From contig CP154955.1 in the NCBI GenBank assembly GCA_039621445.1, positions 11,892,241 to 11,956,240 of the forward strand: a stretch of 64,000 nt of DNA. The letters run 5' to 3'. The notes beneath the pieces were generated by a model. It ran no database searches. It saw only the letters and a program-made list of their open reading frames with translations, and was not told the DNA's origin. Position 1 is the stretch's first letter, and every line of letters starts with the position of its first letter. The position numbers and the translations under genes are program-made. This document shows, one piece after another, positions 1 to 11,218 of this stretch. This DNA is from Euglena gracilis (Eukaryota > Euglenida > Euglenophyceae > Euglenales).

Positions 1-690
1 ATCTTTGAAGCATTTGGCTTGCCTGATATTTGGCCAAAATGTTTGGGACAAGGCCCAATCCTCTACAGGAGCTCGTGCTCCTTTGCGTCTCCACAAATCT
101 CGCAAACTCCAACTTCAACCAAAATTTGCACACAAAAAAACAGTTTTTGGATTTAGTCCCCGAACCCCAAAATAATTAGTTGAATCTGCTCAGGAGTGTG
201 CAAATGACGATTGCCAAAATAAGCATCGTGACATCTGTCACCACATGCACAAATTGGAGATGGAGCGATTTTGGTTGGGGAGAAATTGTGGCGTTGTCAC
301 CGAAACAATCTGTTTTTTGGAATGGTGGCTACAACAATTTCTGTTGTGTCGAGAGGCAAGGCAGTTGGCAAAACAGTTGGGGGCAAGACAACTGGTGGGA
401 TTACTGTAGACAACACAACTCATGAAGAGATTTTTTGAGAGAGACTTTTTCTTGAGAAACACCCTTCAAACAATATAATCCAGCATAACAAGGCGCAGAG
501 CACCCAAAAATGAGCACCTCAGGTTTCCTCAAAACTGAAAAAGAAAAAAAAACTGCAAAAAAACTGCACACGTGCAGTTTTTTCAGGAAAAAAGCTGCAA
601 AAAACTGCAAAAAACTGCAAAAAACCCAAAATGTGAAAACTGCAAAAAACTGCAAAAACTGCACGGTGCATATTTTGCCCCTCCCTGCTA
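1..690. other. No gene seen; A-rich sequence with CTGCAAAAAA reiterations
   Basis: No exon with plausible splice sites was recognised. Around 545-665 the sequence is an irregular reiteration of CTGCAAAAAA. The next kinase exon expected downstream of 1008 on the minus strand, carrying the HRD and DFG motifs, is not visible here and presumably lies beyond the left edge. Confidence 0.5.
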
Positions 691-692
691 AA

Positions 693-917
693 CCCCCCCC
701 CAAATGACCTGGCGGGGTGCTAGGTTTTTGGAACCAACTTTTGGACCTGCCCCCCTGCCAGGTTACTTGGGGCCCTTTTTTAGCATCGTAAAAGAACTTT
801 GCCTTAAAAAGGAGGGTGCTAAGTTACTGGAACCATCTTTTTTTGCCCCTCCCCCCGCCAAGTTATTCGGCCACTGCCAGGAGCAAGGGCCTGCCAGGCT
901 ATTTGGGGGGGGGGGTT
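693..917. mobile_element. Short inverted-repeat element, 'AAATAACC' family, copy 1
   Basis: Both ends carry the same sequence in inverted orientation: C-run then AAATGACCTGGCGGG at the left, and GCCTGCCAGGCTATTTGGGG at the right. Two further copies are at 17160-17385 and 21147-21296. The interior shares 'AAGTTACTGGAACCATCTTTTTTG' type sequence among copies. It behaves like a MITE, with no coding capacity. Confidence 0.6.
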
Positions 918-1007
918 ATCCACAAAAAGCATATCTGCGCACGCACCATCATACACCAATCACAAAAAAAGAGGGGGGGTTTGAACATTGGGTGAGGCAT
1001 AGGAGAC

Positions 1008-4000
1008 CTTGGCAGCCAGCGGCTCTGGGAAGCGGGTCATGCGCTGCAGGTGCCCATACAACTCCCCCTTCTCAGCAAACTCCAGCACCAGGTAGATGCG
1101 TGTGGCGTCGTGGAAATAGGCGTACAGCCGCAAGACATGTCGGTGGCTGTGGAATGGCAATGGGACGACGAGGAGGGTACCCCAATTTCTTCTGAAAAAA
1201 TAATGAGGTCAACATGGAAGAATGAGATCTATCGTTTTTTGTTGGAGCTAGCCGGCATTTTTTTTGGATTGTATTTTTTGCTGTCCCCAGTGTTTTACTC
1301 CAGCAGGCTTCTGCTCAAGGGTTTGCAGTACGGTGAATGGTGAATGCTGAACAGCACCATGTGAACCCACACTTTTGTGAGAAAAAAAACTGCTGCATGA
1401 GGACATACGGCTGCACAAAATGGTGCTGAGCAGCCCCCAAGACGTGGGCCCCAGGAAAGCACCCCCACCCCCCAGAAGGCAAACCGGACGTTGGTTTGGA
1501 TCTCGATCTCCCGCCGCAGCTGGTGCTCCACGGCGTCCGCGGTGAGCTCCTGCGGGGGGGGGGGATAACGGCCACACGAAACAGCCGCCATCAAACGGGT
1601 CGGCAGGCGGTGCTGGTGGTAGGCTGCCCCTAGCACACCCCCCCCGTGGGGTAGGCACCCGACTAAGCACAAGCCTGCTCCATGCTGAGGGGTGCTGCCT
1701 CCATTTCCAAGCCCACAGAGGTGCATTGCCCAACCCCCAACCCCGAGGCAATCCACAAGGGACAGACATTTTTTTTCCCTTACGGACCGCCCCCAGGCCT
1801 GAGGGACGGCCAACGGCCGATCTTGGGATCGAATGGGTTCAATAAAAAAGTCAAAAATAAAACCGCATTCTTTGACGTTTTGGGTGGATGGACAATGGTA
1901 TAAGGATGCCAGAAATCACTTTCCCCCTAAAATCGCCCATTTTTGTCAAAATATGGCCATTTTGGGGGGGGGGCATTTTTCCTGTGGATTTTCATTGAAT
2001 GTGATGGGACGGGAAATTCCTTTTCTGTTAAGGACCGCCCCGCCCAAAGCATCCCCAGGCACTGGCAACCCTGGGACCCCCCCCCCAACACTCTTCAGGA
2101 AGCATATCCGGCAAGAACCCCAACAGCCGTTGAAAGTTTTGAAAAAATGAAAATTTTCTGGGTCCCCCCTGGCCCCCCCCCCCCCCGGGGGTGTGTGCCT
2201 GCTAGGGGCAGCACCCTATAGCACCCCCCCCCCGTCGGTAAGCACAAACCTGGCACGGAGTCCAAAATGGCCATTTTCATGGCTTTCAGCGCAGTCGGCC
2301 GAAGTGCCTGGCCCGAGTGTGCCCATTGAGTGACCCAACAGCCCCCCCCCCCCCCCAGTGGTCAGCCAAGCCTCTAAAATTCTGTCTGGCCTATGTTGGG
2401 AGTTGGTTGGGAATTGGGTGGGTGCTCAGAACTCCCATACCATGGGACTGCATGACAGGGTTCGATATTAAACCCCCCTCATTCAACCGACCCATCGGTT
2501 TAAGACTTTTGGGTTGGCGGAAATCCTGGAGGGGGTCGGTTTGGAACGGGGGTCGGTTTCAAAGGGTGAATTCATGTTTCTCCTGTCACAGCCAGTGTCT
2601 GATACACTTTCTACCGTCCTGTCCTCGTTTGCTTGTCAGCAACTGTCAGACAAACAACTGCTGGAGAAGTTGGCTGAGGCAGAGGAATATGGTGAAGCAG
2701 CAGAGGACACGGAAGAGCCCTCACCAAAGAAGGCCAAAATGGTTGCATGCAGTTTGGATACATCCACACCTCACCCATTGATGACTTCACCTTGCCTTCC
2801 TTTGTTCGCAACCCTTTGGATGAAATCTTCAAAAAATTTGATGAGGAGGTTTGGGCTTTCAATGCGGAGTCCATTCCATTGTCACCTGTGCTGCCAACCA
2901 AACAGTGCTCCATCCGCTCATATTTCATGCAAAAATAACCATTCGATGAGCCTGGACGCTCTTTCTGCCGGCGGCTTCCGTTACGTTGTGGGGTTACGTT
3001 GTGGGGTTACGTTGCGGCGTTCGTTACATGTTTGTCATCCAACTTGCCATGGGTCGGTTTATTTCTTTTTGGTTGAAATTCTGCAATGGGTCGGTTTGGA
3101 AGGGTAGATCGGTTTAGAAGGGGGGGTCGGTTTAAATGAGGGGGGGTTTAGGCCAGGTAGGTCGAACCTTCCCCCCCCCCCGCCAGTTGAAAACAAAATC
3201 CCTTGTGATTCCGAGTCGTTTTGGAGGGCAAATCCCTTGTGTTTCCGGGTCGTTTTGGGGGGCAAATCCCTTGTGTTGCTCAACTGTTCGAGGGCCCCAA
3301 AATAGCAAAATCCCTTGTGTTTCCAAATCGTTTTGGGGGACAAATCGCTTGTGTTTCCAAGTCGATTTGGGGGGCAAACCCCTTGTGTTTCCAAGTCGTT
3401 TTGGGGGGCAAATCCCTTGTGTCATTCGACTGTTCGAGGGCCCCCCAAAAAACAAAATCCCTTGTGATTCCGAGTCGTTTTGGGGGGCCATTCCCTTGTG
3501 TTTCCAAGTCGTTTTGGGGGGCAAATGCCTTGTGTTTCCAAGTCGGTTTGGGGGGCAAATCCCTTGTTATTCCGAGTTGCTTTGGGGGGCAAATTTCCTT
3601 GTGTTGTTCGACTGTTCGACGGCCCCAAAATAACAAAATCCCTTGTGATTCCGAGTCGGTTTGGGGGGCAAATCCTTTGTGTTGCTCAACTGTTCGAGGG
3701 CCCCAAAATCACAAAAAACCTCATGTCACCAAGCATTTTTGGGGCCCCGGGGCGGATGATTGGCTATGACGGTCCCGGAGGTCGTACCGACCATGGTCGG
3801 CCCGACCTATGGTCGGCCCGACCTGGCCGTTATCGACCACTGGAGGTCGGGCCGACCAGGTCGGCCCGACCTCCAATCAACCGCATTACCTCCCCCCCTT
3901 TTTTGAAATTTAAGCCCCCCCCTCAAAATTTGATTCTCTTAATTTGGCTGAAAATGCATAAAAACACATTGGAATGACCTCCAAACTGGCAAAAAAACGT

Positions 4001-6959
4001 CCCATTTTTGAAAAAATTCGATTAGAGTTGGGGTTAGGGATACAGTTATGGTTAGGGTTAGGGATACAGTTAGGGTTAGGGTTAGGGATACGGATAGGGT
4101 TCGGGTTAGGGTTAGGGTTAGGGTTAGGGTTAGGGTTGGGGATACGGTTAGGGTTTCGGTTAGGGTTAGAGTTAGGGTTAGGGATACGGTTAGGGTTAGG
4201 GATAGGGTTAGAGTTAGGGTTAGGGATACGGTTAGGGCTGGGGATTAGGGTTAGGGTTAGGGATACGGTTAGTGTTACGGTTATTGTTAGGGTTAGGGAT
4301 ACGGTTAGGGTTAGAGTTCGGGCCAGGGATACGGTTTGAGTTTGGGTTGGGGATACGGTTAGGGTTAGGGATGCAGTTAGGGTTAGGGTTAGGGATACGG
4401 ATAGGGTTCGGGTTAGGGTCAGGGTTAGGGTTAGGGATACGGTTAGGGTTAGGGCTAGGGTTAGAGTTAGGGTTAGGGATACGGTAGGGGCAACCGTCTC
4501 ACCTGAACAGTCGCCAGTAACTAGGAAAAAATTTTCCACCAACTCACCTTTGCGGCCTGATCACGTTTGAGCAGTTTTCTTTTCTTGCCCGGGGAGGGGA
4601 GCTAAACCCGTCCGTCGCTCTGAAAAAACCAGTCACGCCGGTGGGGGGCCGGTCAGCAATAAATAATTCCATGGCCATCCACCAAAAAATCAGCCAAAAA
4701 TGCAATTTTGAGTACTTTTAAGGCAAATTTTGTTTTTTAAAAAATGCAAAAAAAAATTGGCACAAAATGCCAGGAGGAAAATTTGCCCCCTGGGGGTCAA
4801 GGACAGCAGTTTTGGGGGTCCACCCCTTCCTGCATTTCCGGGGGAAGCTATTTTTTGGTCAAAATTGTCCCTTGCGGTGCTGTGTTGGGTGGGGGATTGT
4901 CGACCCCCAGCCTCCCGGGTGTTGACCCTCCCCCACCAGGCCTTCTCGCACAGCCCTCCCCCTCCCCAAGGAGGGGGGACCAGGGGAAAAATGCCCGGCG
5001 CTTTGCTCTTTGCAAAATGCCCGGCGCTTTGCTCTTTGCGCTGATACTCTGGAGTACGGAGTCCCCCAATACAGGGGGGGAGGGTTGGGACCTCCTCCTT
5101 CCTCGAAAGTGCAAGGGGCCGGGTAAATTTCGGTTCTTTGGCTGGTCGAAGGGACGGATACCAATGAATAATGGAAAAGAATCTGATTTCGTAAGAGCCA
5201 CAACAGGCCAGACGTGGAGGGGCGATAGAGGGGCTCCAAGGGTACAACTACATTTTGTCTGGCGAACACTATCGGAAATAACATACAGTTTCCCGAGACA
5301 TTTTGAAAAATCGGTTTTGTGACTGGGGGACCCCCTACCACCAACCTCAATCCCGATTGTCTTCCAGGTACCCCCTCTAGCCCCCGGGGTGGGTGGAGGG
5401 TGGTGTCTCCCCACCTCCCCTCCTGGTCCACCCCCAGAGGTGAGGTGTGAACACACACCTTGCATCGAGCCCCTTGGCATGGCTCAGGAAGGGAAGGAGG
5501 AAAAGAAGGGAAGTGGAAGCAAGGACTCTGCATTGCTCTTCCGAAACGCTCGACCATCACCTTTGGCTTTTGCATGCAACACACCTTCTTCTTCAAGACC
5601 TTCAGTGCGCAAAGGAATTTTGTCCGGCGTTCCCAAGCATGCGTTCACTTCGTCACCCCGGAGAGGGGACTTCAGGTTGTCCAGGGATTTCAGGTGAAAA
5701 ACCAAAAGGCAATTTTTTTTTAGCAATTTTTGACCCCCCCCTTTCCCCCAAATTTCCGGCGCCGAAAATTTTTTGCCGAAAATTTTTCGGTCCAACCTGG
5801 CTGCCTGGCTGGCTGGCTGGCCCCAACTTTATTTCCACTCTACCTGGGGGGGGTCTGCATCCTGGCTGGCTGCTGGCTGGGTTGGACCCCCCTGGGTATA
5901 GGTCGGATTCGGGCTTTTTTTTGTCTGTTCGGACTTCCAACAAGGAGGGCAAGAGGGAAGGTCGACTGGTGGAGGCTGCATCATGGGCTTTGTTGCCTGA
6001 CTGGCAGATCCCCCCCTGGGCTTCCCTGTCATCAATTGCCCACTTTGACCTTCCTGTTGGACATAATGTGCCCAATGTGAAATCCGAAATGAATAGACGT
6101 TTCAAATACGTTGTCCGTTTTCCTGGAATCGCTTAGGCAACCCCTGCCCGACATCCCTGGGCGAAAATTTGAAAATTTCAACCAATCCCAAAAATGCGGT
6201 TTTAACACTTACATGCACGTCAAAAATGCTTGATTTCTGGCGGGGGGGGGGGGGGGGGGCAGGTGCAAGTGAATGCATGCCCCCGAGCCAGGTAGACAGA
6301 CCCGTACTTGCCGTGCCCCAGGCGCTTGCCAATGTCGAAGTCCGACAGCTTGAGGCCATCCGGGCTGCAGAATGGGATACGCCCTCGACCGTGCCCGGCA
6401 CACCCGGAGTGCTCTCACCCGTGCGAAGGCTGATGCGTACGGGGGGTCTCTGGTCCCAGAGGGTTCTGCCAGCTGGGTGGGAAAGAAAAGCTGGAATGAG
6501 CCCCCCCCCTCGCTGGGCGGGACCACGCAGCGTGCTCCAATTGCTTTGGGTGAAGCCAGGAATGAAGCATTTTCCCTTGGATGTAACACAGCTGGGGGTG
6601 GGCGGGAAAATAATGCGGGCAACTTGGAATCCTTGGTCAGTGCCCCGGAACCCGGAAACTCAGAAAATGACCATTTCTGGCCTGCCCGCCCCCGGGTCCC
6701 CACCCACCCAGTGTCTTCTGAGTTAAAAAAAAAAATACTGTCATGCACACACAGGCAAACACCTGTGAAACTTGGACGAGTCTTCATCCATGGCCATCAC
6801 CACGTCCTCCATGTTTGCCGCGCCGGCGGTGCCGAACGCATTCCGCGGAGAAACGGGCCGCGGGTGGCAGCCGAGGGCCATCGGCTCTGGGCCGCCCTGT
6901 GGAGGCGGCACACACTGCCCAGTGGTGCAGCACGGCACAATAAAATCGACATTCCCAGC
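1008..6959 (-). CDS. Aurora-type serine/threonine protein kinase, N-lobe exons (partial)
   Basis: Five minus-strand exons join in phase: 6763-6959, 6283-6364, 5585-5632, 1485-1549, 1008-1146. The product has an N-terminal low-complexity part. The kinase N-lobe follows: [20 protein letters not shown] contains the glycine-rich loop GxGxxGxV, then ALKVLKKK with the ATP-anchoring lysine, [11 protein letters not shown] with the C-helix glutamate, and the hinge region [18 protein letters not shown]. Spacing and residues are those of Aurora kinases, which phosphorylate chromosomal and spindle proteins in mitosis. Introns after KKK, after NVR and after AAK are GT-AG. The 650-bp intron at 5633-6282 is not GT-AG and is listed separately. 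The C-lobe (HRD, DFG, activation loop) is missing because the gene runs off the left edge. The Aurora assignment is firm; the precise paralogue cannot be given. Confidence 0.9.
2471..3148 (+). mobile_element. TA-flanked inverted-repeat transposon with an ORF remnant
   Basis: The ends are inverted copies: AACCCCCCTCATT at 2471 and its complement ending at 3148, with the repeat continuing into CCGACCC. TA dinucleotides flank both ends, as expected for Tc1/mariner/pogo-like elements, although a TA match alone is weak. Subterminal GGTCGGTTT motifs recur near both ends. The interior carries a plus-strand coding remnant, listed separately. Confidence 0.6.
2602..2938 (+). pseudogene. Transposon-borne ORF ending in a PCNA-binding-like motif
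   Basis: An open frame after an acceptor-like CTGTCACAG encodes an acidic segment followed by SPKKAKM, which looks like a nuclear localisation signal. The reading then shifts by an 11-bp insertion (GTTGCATGCAG) into a second frame of about 60 residues that ends, just before its stop, in [11 protein letters not shown]. This fits the PIP-box pattern Q-x-x-[ILM]-x-x-[FY]-[FY]. Pogo-type transposases are known to carry PCNA-interaction motifs, so a transposase C-terminus is the best guess. No DDE catalytic region is visible, so this is a partial or decayed gene. It could also be a captured host fragment. Confidence 0.45.
3183..3720. repeat. ~33-bp minisatellite, copy block 1
   Basis: Roughly 16 imperfect tandem copies of a unit containing GTCGTTTTGGGGGGCAAAT followed by CCCTTGTG. 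Every few units a longer variant with ACTGTTCGAGGGCCCC appears. All frames are open on both strands because the unit lacks stops, so long ORFs here are not genes. The block is duplicated at 56396-57440. Confidence 0.9.
3757..3905. repeat. Palindrome-rich dispersed repeat, 'GGTCGGCCCGACC' family
   Basis: The segment runs from GGATGATTGGCTATGAC to AACCGCATTACC and consists mainly of nested palindromes such as GGTCGGCCCGACC and GACCATGGTC. Other copies lie at 57477-57620, 59720-59870 (inverted), 60780-60960, 61075-61200 and 63545-63600. No coding potential. Confidence 0.8.
4020..4480 (+). repeat. Interstitial telomere-like TTAGGG array, copy 1
   Basis: Tandem TTAGGG repeats are interrupted at quasi-regular spacing by GGGATACGG variants. 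A longer version is at 57745-58710. The interruptions show that this is not an active chromosome end. TTAGGG is the telomere unit of many protists and animals, so it does not identify the organism by itself. Confidence 0.9.
5633..6282 (-). other. Nonconventional intron inside the kinase glycine-loop/VAIK junction
   Basis: Read on the minus strand, the exon ends in CTG GCT CGG and the next resumes with GAA CGC CGG, giving VYLAR-ERRTKF exactly as in Aurora kinases. The intervening 650 bp has no GT or AG at its ends. It starts GGGCATGC and ends GCATGCTTGG, so the triplets at +4 to +6 (CAT) and -8 to -6 (ATG) are complementary. GCTCGGG and GCTTGGG flank it as an imperfect direct repeat. The adjacent inverted repeats are ATGCATTCACTT and ATGCGTTCACTT. 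These are the features known for euglenid nonconventional introns. Confidence 0.75.
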
Positions 6960-7199
6960 CTGTGGCGCTGACCAAGAAACCCGAACCCCAACCCTGACCT
7001 TAAAAATGAGGAGCCAAGGTGGCAAGTTAAGAAAAAGGCCAACAGAGGGGGGACAAGTCAGCAAAGGCTGGATGGAAAGGAGGAGGGGGTCAGGGGGGGG
7101 AAATATTGTTCCCAAATGAACGCCTGCGAGGCGTGTGTCGGCACTTCCCCATCCCTTGAGGCGGGGGGGGGGGGGGGAGGGGGGTGAAGACCTCTCCTT

Positions 7200-7290
7200 C
7201 GTGTGTATTGACGGTGCACACCGACACACAATTTTTTTGCTGATGCACACCGATAGACAAAAATTTTTGCCGATGCACACTGATACACAA
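7200..7290. repeat. 'CACCGATACACAA' short tandem repeat
   Basis: About four copies of a ~28-bp unit, CACACCGATACACAA plus a T/A run plus TGCCGATG. The same unit forms longer arrays at 43060-43230 and 43665-43825, and short ones at 13490-13545 and 19440-19505. The larger arrays lie inside the intron element at 42270-44014. Confidence 0.75.
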
Positions 7291-7539
7291 CATTTCAAGT
7301 TCTAAAAAAAATTGTCGCACCGCAAGGCATACCCCCCCCCAAAATAAGACCCTTGGTCCATTTCATGGGTCGGTTGCTGGAAAGCCCGAGGGAGGGTCTC
7401 ATTCATGGGGGGAGGGGTCCATTTTATGGATTTTTGCTGGAAAAATTTTCGACCCGCAAAATGTCCAAAAATGCCCCCCCAAAATACCAATTTTTTGAAA
7501 ATGCGGCGCTTCGCGCCAGACAAATAAAACCCCCCTCCC

Positions 7540-8350
7540 TAATAAGTGCGCAGTGCCCTAATTATGCGCAGTGTCCTACCCCCCCCCCCCTATGTCCAAC
7601 GACCAGTAACCTCTGTCCTCCGACCGGGGGGGTGGTCGTTGGACATAGGGTAGTGACCAAAAAGGTGTCCTCTGACCGGGGGGGTGGTCGTTGGACATGG
7701 GGTCAAAAAAAAGTTGGTGGGCACCCGGGTCCCTACCCACCCCAAAATGCCCCAATTTTCCCTTCCGGCGCTTCGCGCCGAAAATTTTGGGCAATTTTGA
7801 CAAATTTTTGTCCAAAAAGTGTCAAAAATGGCATTTTGGCCAAATTTTTGGCCAATTTTTGGGCAAAATTTTTCGTCCCGGCGCTTCGCGCCGGGACCAA
7901 AAATTTGGTCAAACCTCCGAAAAGGTGTCCTCCGACCGGGGGGGTGGTCATTGGACATAGGGGGGTCGTTGGACATAGGGGGGGGGGGGTAATAAGTGCG
8001 CACCCCCCAGGGGTCCGAAACTACCTTCCTAAAAAGTGCGCACCCCCCCAAAGCAGAAACTGTTGTCACATTTCAGGTCAGAAAACACACACAATTCTCA
8101 GAACTGTCCTCCTCAGACCAAATATTTCTATCGTCCAAACCCAAATTTAACACATGATCACTTGAATCATTGCTTCACATCACAAGAAGGGGGAAAACTG
8201 AAAAAGAGTGGTGGAAAATCAAGTATTTTGGGTTTTGCCCTAAAAAGTGCGCAGTGCCCTAATAAATGCGCACCCCTTGGCGTCCGAAACTACGTCCTTA
8301 AAATGTGCGCACCCGTGCACTTATTAGGGGGGGGGGGGTTCGGGGAAAAT
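7540..8350. repeat. Composite repeats: 'AAGTGCGCAC' boxes and 'GTCGTTGGACATAGG' units
   Basis: CCTAATAAGTGCGCA-type boxes recur at 7545, 7565, 7990, 8030, 8245, 8265 and 8300, mostly beside runs of C or G. Between them are three to four copies of a unit with GTCCTCCGACCGGGGGGGTG followed by GTCGTTGGACATAGG. No exon with splice sites was seen in 7.1-8.5 kb. Confidence 0.6.
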
Positions 8351-8459
8351 ATGCTGAATTGTGCGAAAACTGTCACAAGATGGCAAATTTGCCCCCCAAA
8401 ATGTCCCATTTTTCAAAAATCCGGTGGTTCGCGCCGGCAGGGGGGGGCCTTATTTATGG

Positions 8460-8880
8460 GGGGGGTCGGTGAGCTCTTATCCCTTTCTGGGTAAGAGCGA
8501 AGCTGGGGGTCCAACCCCCCCCCCCCGGGTTGGGGCCACCAGGAGAACCGGCGGATTATCACCATGATCCCCGCCCGGTTCCCGGAATTTTTTTTTCAGT
8601 CGCGAGCGACTGGATTTCTAGTTTCCGAATCACCTCCGTTTGACCCCCAACTCCCCGCCAGGCCCGAGTTATTCACGCGCGAAGGGGTCCAAACTGGGTA
8701 TGATTGGCCCGCCCATCCCCTCTTCCGACTCTGCCATTTCGCCGGGGTCCAAAAATCGGTCAAAAAAAAACGATTTTTCGAAAATATCTCGAGAAAGCGT
8801 ACATTGGAAATATCGGTCTGACGAAATGCACCCCCGGAGGCCCTCTATCGCCCATCAGTTGAATGGGATTCCCCAGCTGT
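8460..8880. repeat. Dispersed repeat shared with 62.7-63.4 kb
   Basis: The block beginning GAGCTCTTATCCCTTTCTGG and running through CACCTCCGTTTGACCCCCAA is repeated, diverged, at 62703-62860. Its later part (CTCGAGATATTTTCGAAAAA, CACCCCCGGAGGCCCTCTAT) recurs in inverted or direct form at 62870-63420. It holds no recognisable gene. Confidence 0.65.
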
Positions 8881-9169
8881 ACATCCGATGTCGAGCCTGC
8901 CCCACCCCGCCAACCGTCACTCTGCGGCAAGCCCAACTTCCCACCTTTCCCACCTTCCTATATATCCCCCGTGTCTTCACGGGCACCCTTTGTCAATAGC
9001 ACCGTGTAAGGGTGAGCGGATGTTGAGGTTTTGCTGGCAAATCAAACCGACTGGTTCTGCCAACACGCCTCCCTATGTTCCGGCGCACTGTTGTGGCCCA
9101 AAATGGGCATTTTGGGGAGTTTTTCAGGCCGTTTTTGGGACAAAAAATCGATTTTCCCAAAAAATCTCG

Positions 9170-10420
9170 ACAATGAAACAAAATCAAAGAAAATGTCCGG
9201 AGAGCAGAAATGAAGCCCTTGGAATGCCCTATCCAACCATGGTTCACTTTTCCCCCAACTCTTCGTGTAGTCCGAGTTACGGCCATTTTTCGCCCAACTT
9301 TGGCCCGTTTCAGGGCCGTTTTGGGCTGTTTTCGGGGTCAAAAATCGATGTTTCCAAAACATCTCGAAAATGAAGCAAAATCAAAGGAAATGTCCGGAGA
9401 CCTAAATCGAAGCCCTTGGAACGCCCTATCTAACGGTATTTTGATTTCCCCGCAACTCCGCGCCAAGCCCGAAATATGGCCGATTTACAGCCCAAAACAG
9501 CGCGGCAGGCTTGCAACCATACCATTGCTTAGCACCCCCCCCCCCGGGGTGGGGGGGAAGGGGGGGTCACTTTCCACTCTGAAAAAAACCAGTCAGTCAC
9601 TTTTTCCCAAAAAATCAGTCAGTCACTTCAACCCCCCCCCCCTGGGGGGAATCAGCCACTCTTCAGGAGGCAATGAACATTTGCCAAAAATCTCAAAAAA
9701 ATCCCAAAAAATCCAAAAAAAATTCTGGCGCTTTCGGCGCCAGGCCAGCCACTTTTCCATTTTTGGGCCTACCCCACCCCAGGGGGGGGGGGGTCTTGGC
9801 CAGAAAACCAGTCAGTCACTCTGAAAAAACCAGTCAATCACCCCTCTTAGTTGCACTAAGGCTTCTTGTCTGTTTATGGCCGGCGCTAACTTCGCTTCTG
9901 GCCCAGCTTGCTGTATGGTGGTCAGTCACCCCCCCGGGGGGTTTGGGGGGACAGGTGCTAAGCAATGGTATGCTTGCAACTTAGCCGTTTTCGGCCCTGT
10001 TTTGGGTCAAAAAATCAATTTTTCTGAAATTTCTCAAAAATGGTGGGGAATCAAAAGAAATGTCCGGAGACCTAAATTGAAGCCCTTGGATCGCCCTATC
10101 TAACAATATTTTGATTTCCCCGCAACTCCCCGCCAAGCCCGAAATATGGTCGATTTACGGCCCAAAACAGCGCGGCAGGTTTGCGCCTTGGCCGTTTTCG
10201 GCTGTTTTTGGGGTCAAGAAATCATTTTTTCTAAAATTTCTCAAAAATGGTGGGTAATCAAAGGAAAAGTCCGGAGACTTAAATTGAAGCCCTTAAAACT
10301 TCCCCTCTAACGGTATTTTGATTTCCCCGCAACTCCCCGTCTGGCCCGAGTTACGGCCATTCTCGGCCAAATTTGGCTATTCTGTACAGTTTTGGCTTGT
10401 TTTGACTTTTACAATTTTGG
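9170..10420. repeat. ~190-bp imperfect tandem repeat interrupted by a transposon
   Basis: Units share AAATCAAAGGAAATGTCCGG, GAAGCCCTTGGAACGCCC and GATTTCCCCGCAACTCC. A related single unit is at 54190-54420. The array is split by the insertion at 9518-9971. No gene was seen. Confidence 0.75.
9518..9971. mobile_element. 454-bp inverted-repeat element with 9-bp target duplication
   Basis: Terminal inverted repeats CATACCATTGCTTAGCACC (left) and the complement ending in GGTAT (right) bound the element. The perfect direct repeat GCTTGCAAC flanks it at 9509-9517 and 9972-9980. The related repeat unit at 54215 has the uninterrupted site (GGCTTGCGACTTAGCC), so insertion is directly documented within this window. 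The interior contains CAGTCAGTCACTTTT motifs shared with other elements here, and no ORF of note. Confidence 0.85.
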
Positions 10421-11218
10421 CTGTTTTCGGCCATTTTTGGGTGAAAAAAGGCGAAAAAATTCGAAATTTTTTTGCCCGAAACCATGTTTTTTAACCTCCC
10501 AGACCCGGAAAACCTGTTTTTGAGCCGAAAATGAGCGTTTCTCGACCCCCCGACCCCCCATTTTTGGCCCGAAACCCATTGAGCCGAAAATGAGCGTTTT
10601 TCGACCTGCCAGCGCCCCGTTTTTGGCCCATGGATTTTGGGTCAAAAAAGTCGAAAAAATCGAATTTTTTTTTGCCCGAAACGATGTTTTTTTTGGCCTC
10701 CCGGACCCGGGAAAACCTGTTTTTGAGCCGAAAATGAGCACCAACATGTGCTAGAAATTTATTCCCATAACTCCGCCCCTGCATCCGAGGCACGTTTTCG
10801 GTTATACAGTGGAAAACCGCGCAAGGTAAAGAGCTCAGCCCTATTCAAAACCTGGTACATTTCATGCATTTTTGCTTGGACCGGCCAGGGGGGTCTTATT
10901 TATGGGGGGGGGTCCATTTTATGGGGTCCATTTTATGGGGGGGCCTTATTTGGGGGGGGGGTTGGGGAAAAAAATCACAAAGAATTTTATGGGCTTCAGG
11001 CGCCTTTGGCGCCAGAAGTTCCTTGACCGAGTGCCCAGGCCTTTGGCCATGTGCCCCCCCCCCCCAGGATCTGGGTGCCTTGGAGTGCTTGCAGAGAAAG
11101 ACACCCCCCCCCCCGGGGTGGGGTCGGCACCGCCTTACATTTCAGCCTGAAATTGATCTGTTGATATCATTGTCACATGTTTTTGTGGTCATTGGCCCCG
11201 GCTCAACCCGGCAGGGGA

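Noticed and set aside
1295-1813. 172-codon minus-strand ORF read as one gene
   Set aside because: Only 1485-1549 matches the kinase family. The flanks are intron, as shown by acceptor CCCCGCAG and donor CCG|GTTTGC with matching phase.
3183-3720. CRISPR-like regularly spaced repeats
   Set aside because: The 33-bp units are directly adjacent with no unique spacers, and the context is eukaryotic.
3910-4542. 210-codon ORF of TLTLT and NPNPNP repeats, and complementary RVRVRD ORFs
   Set aside because: Translation of the TTAGGG telomere-like array.
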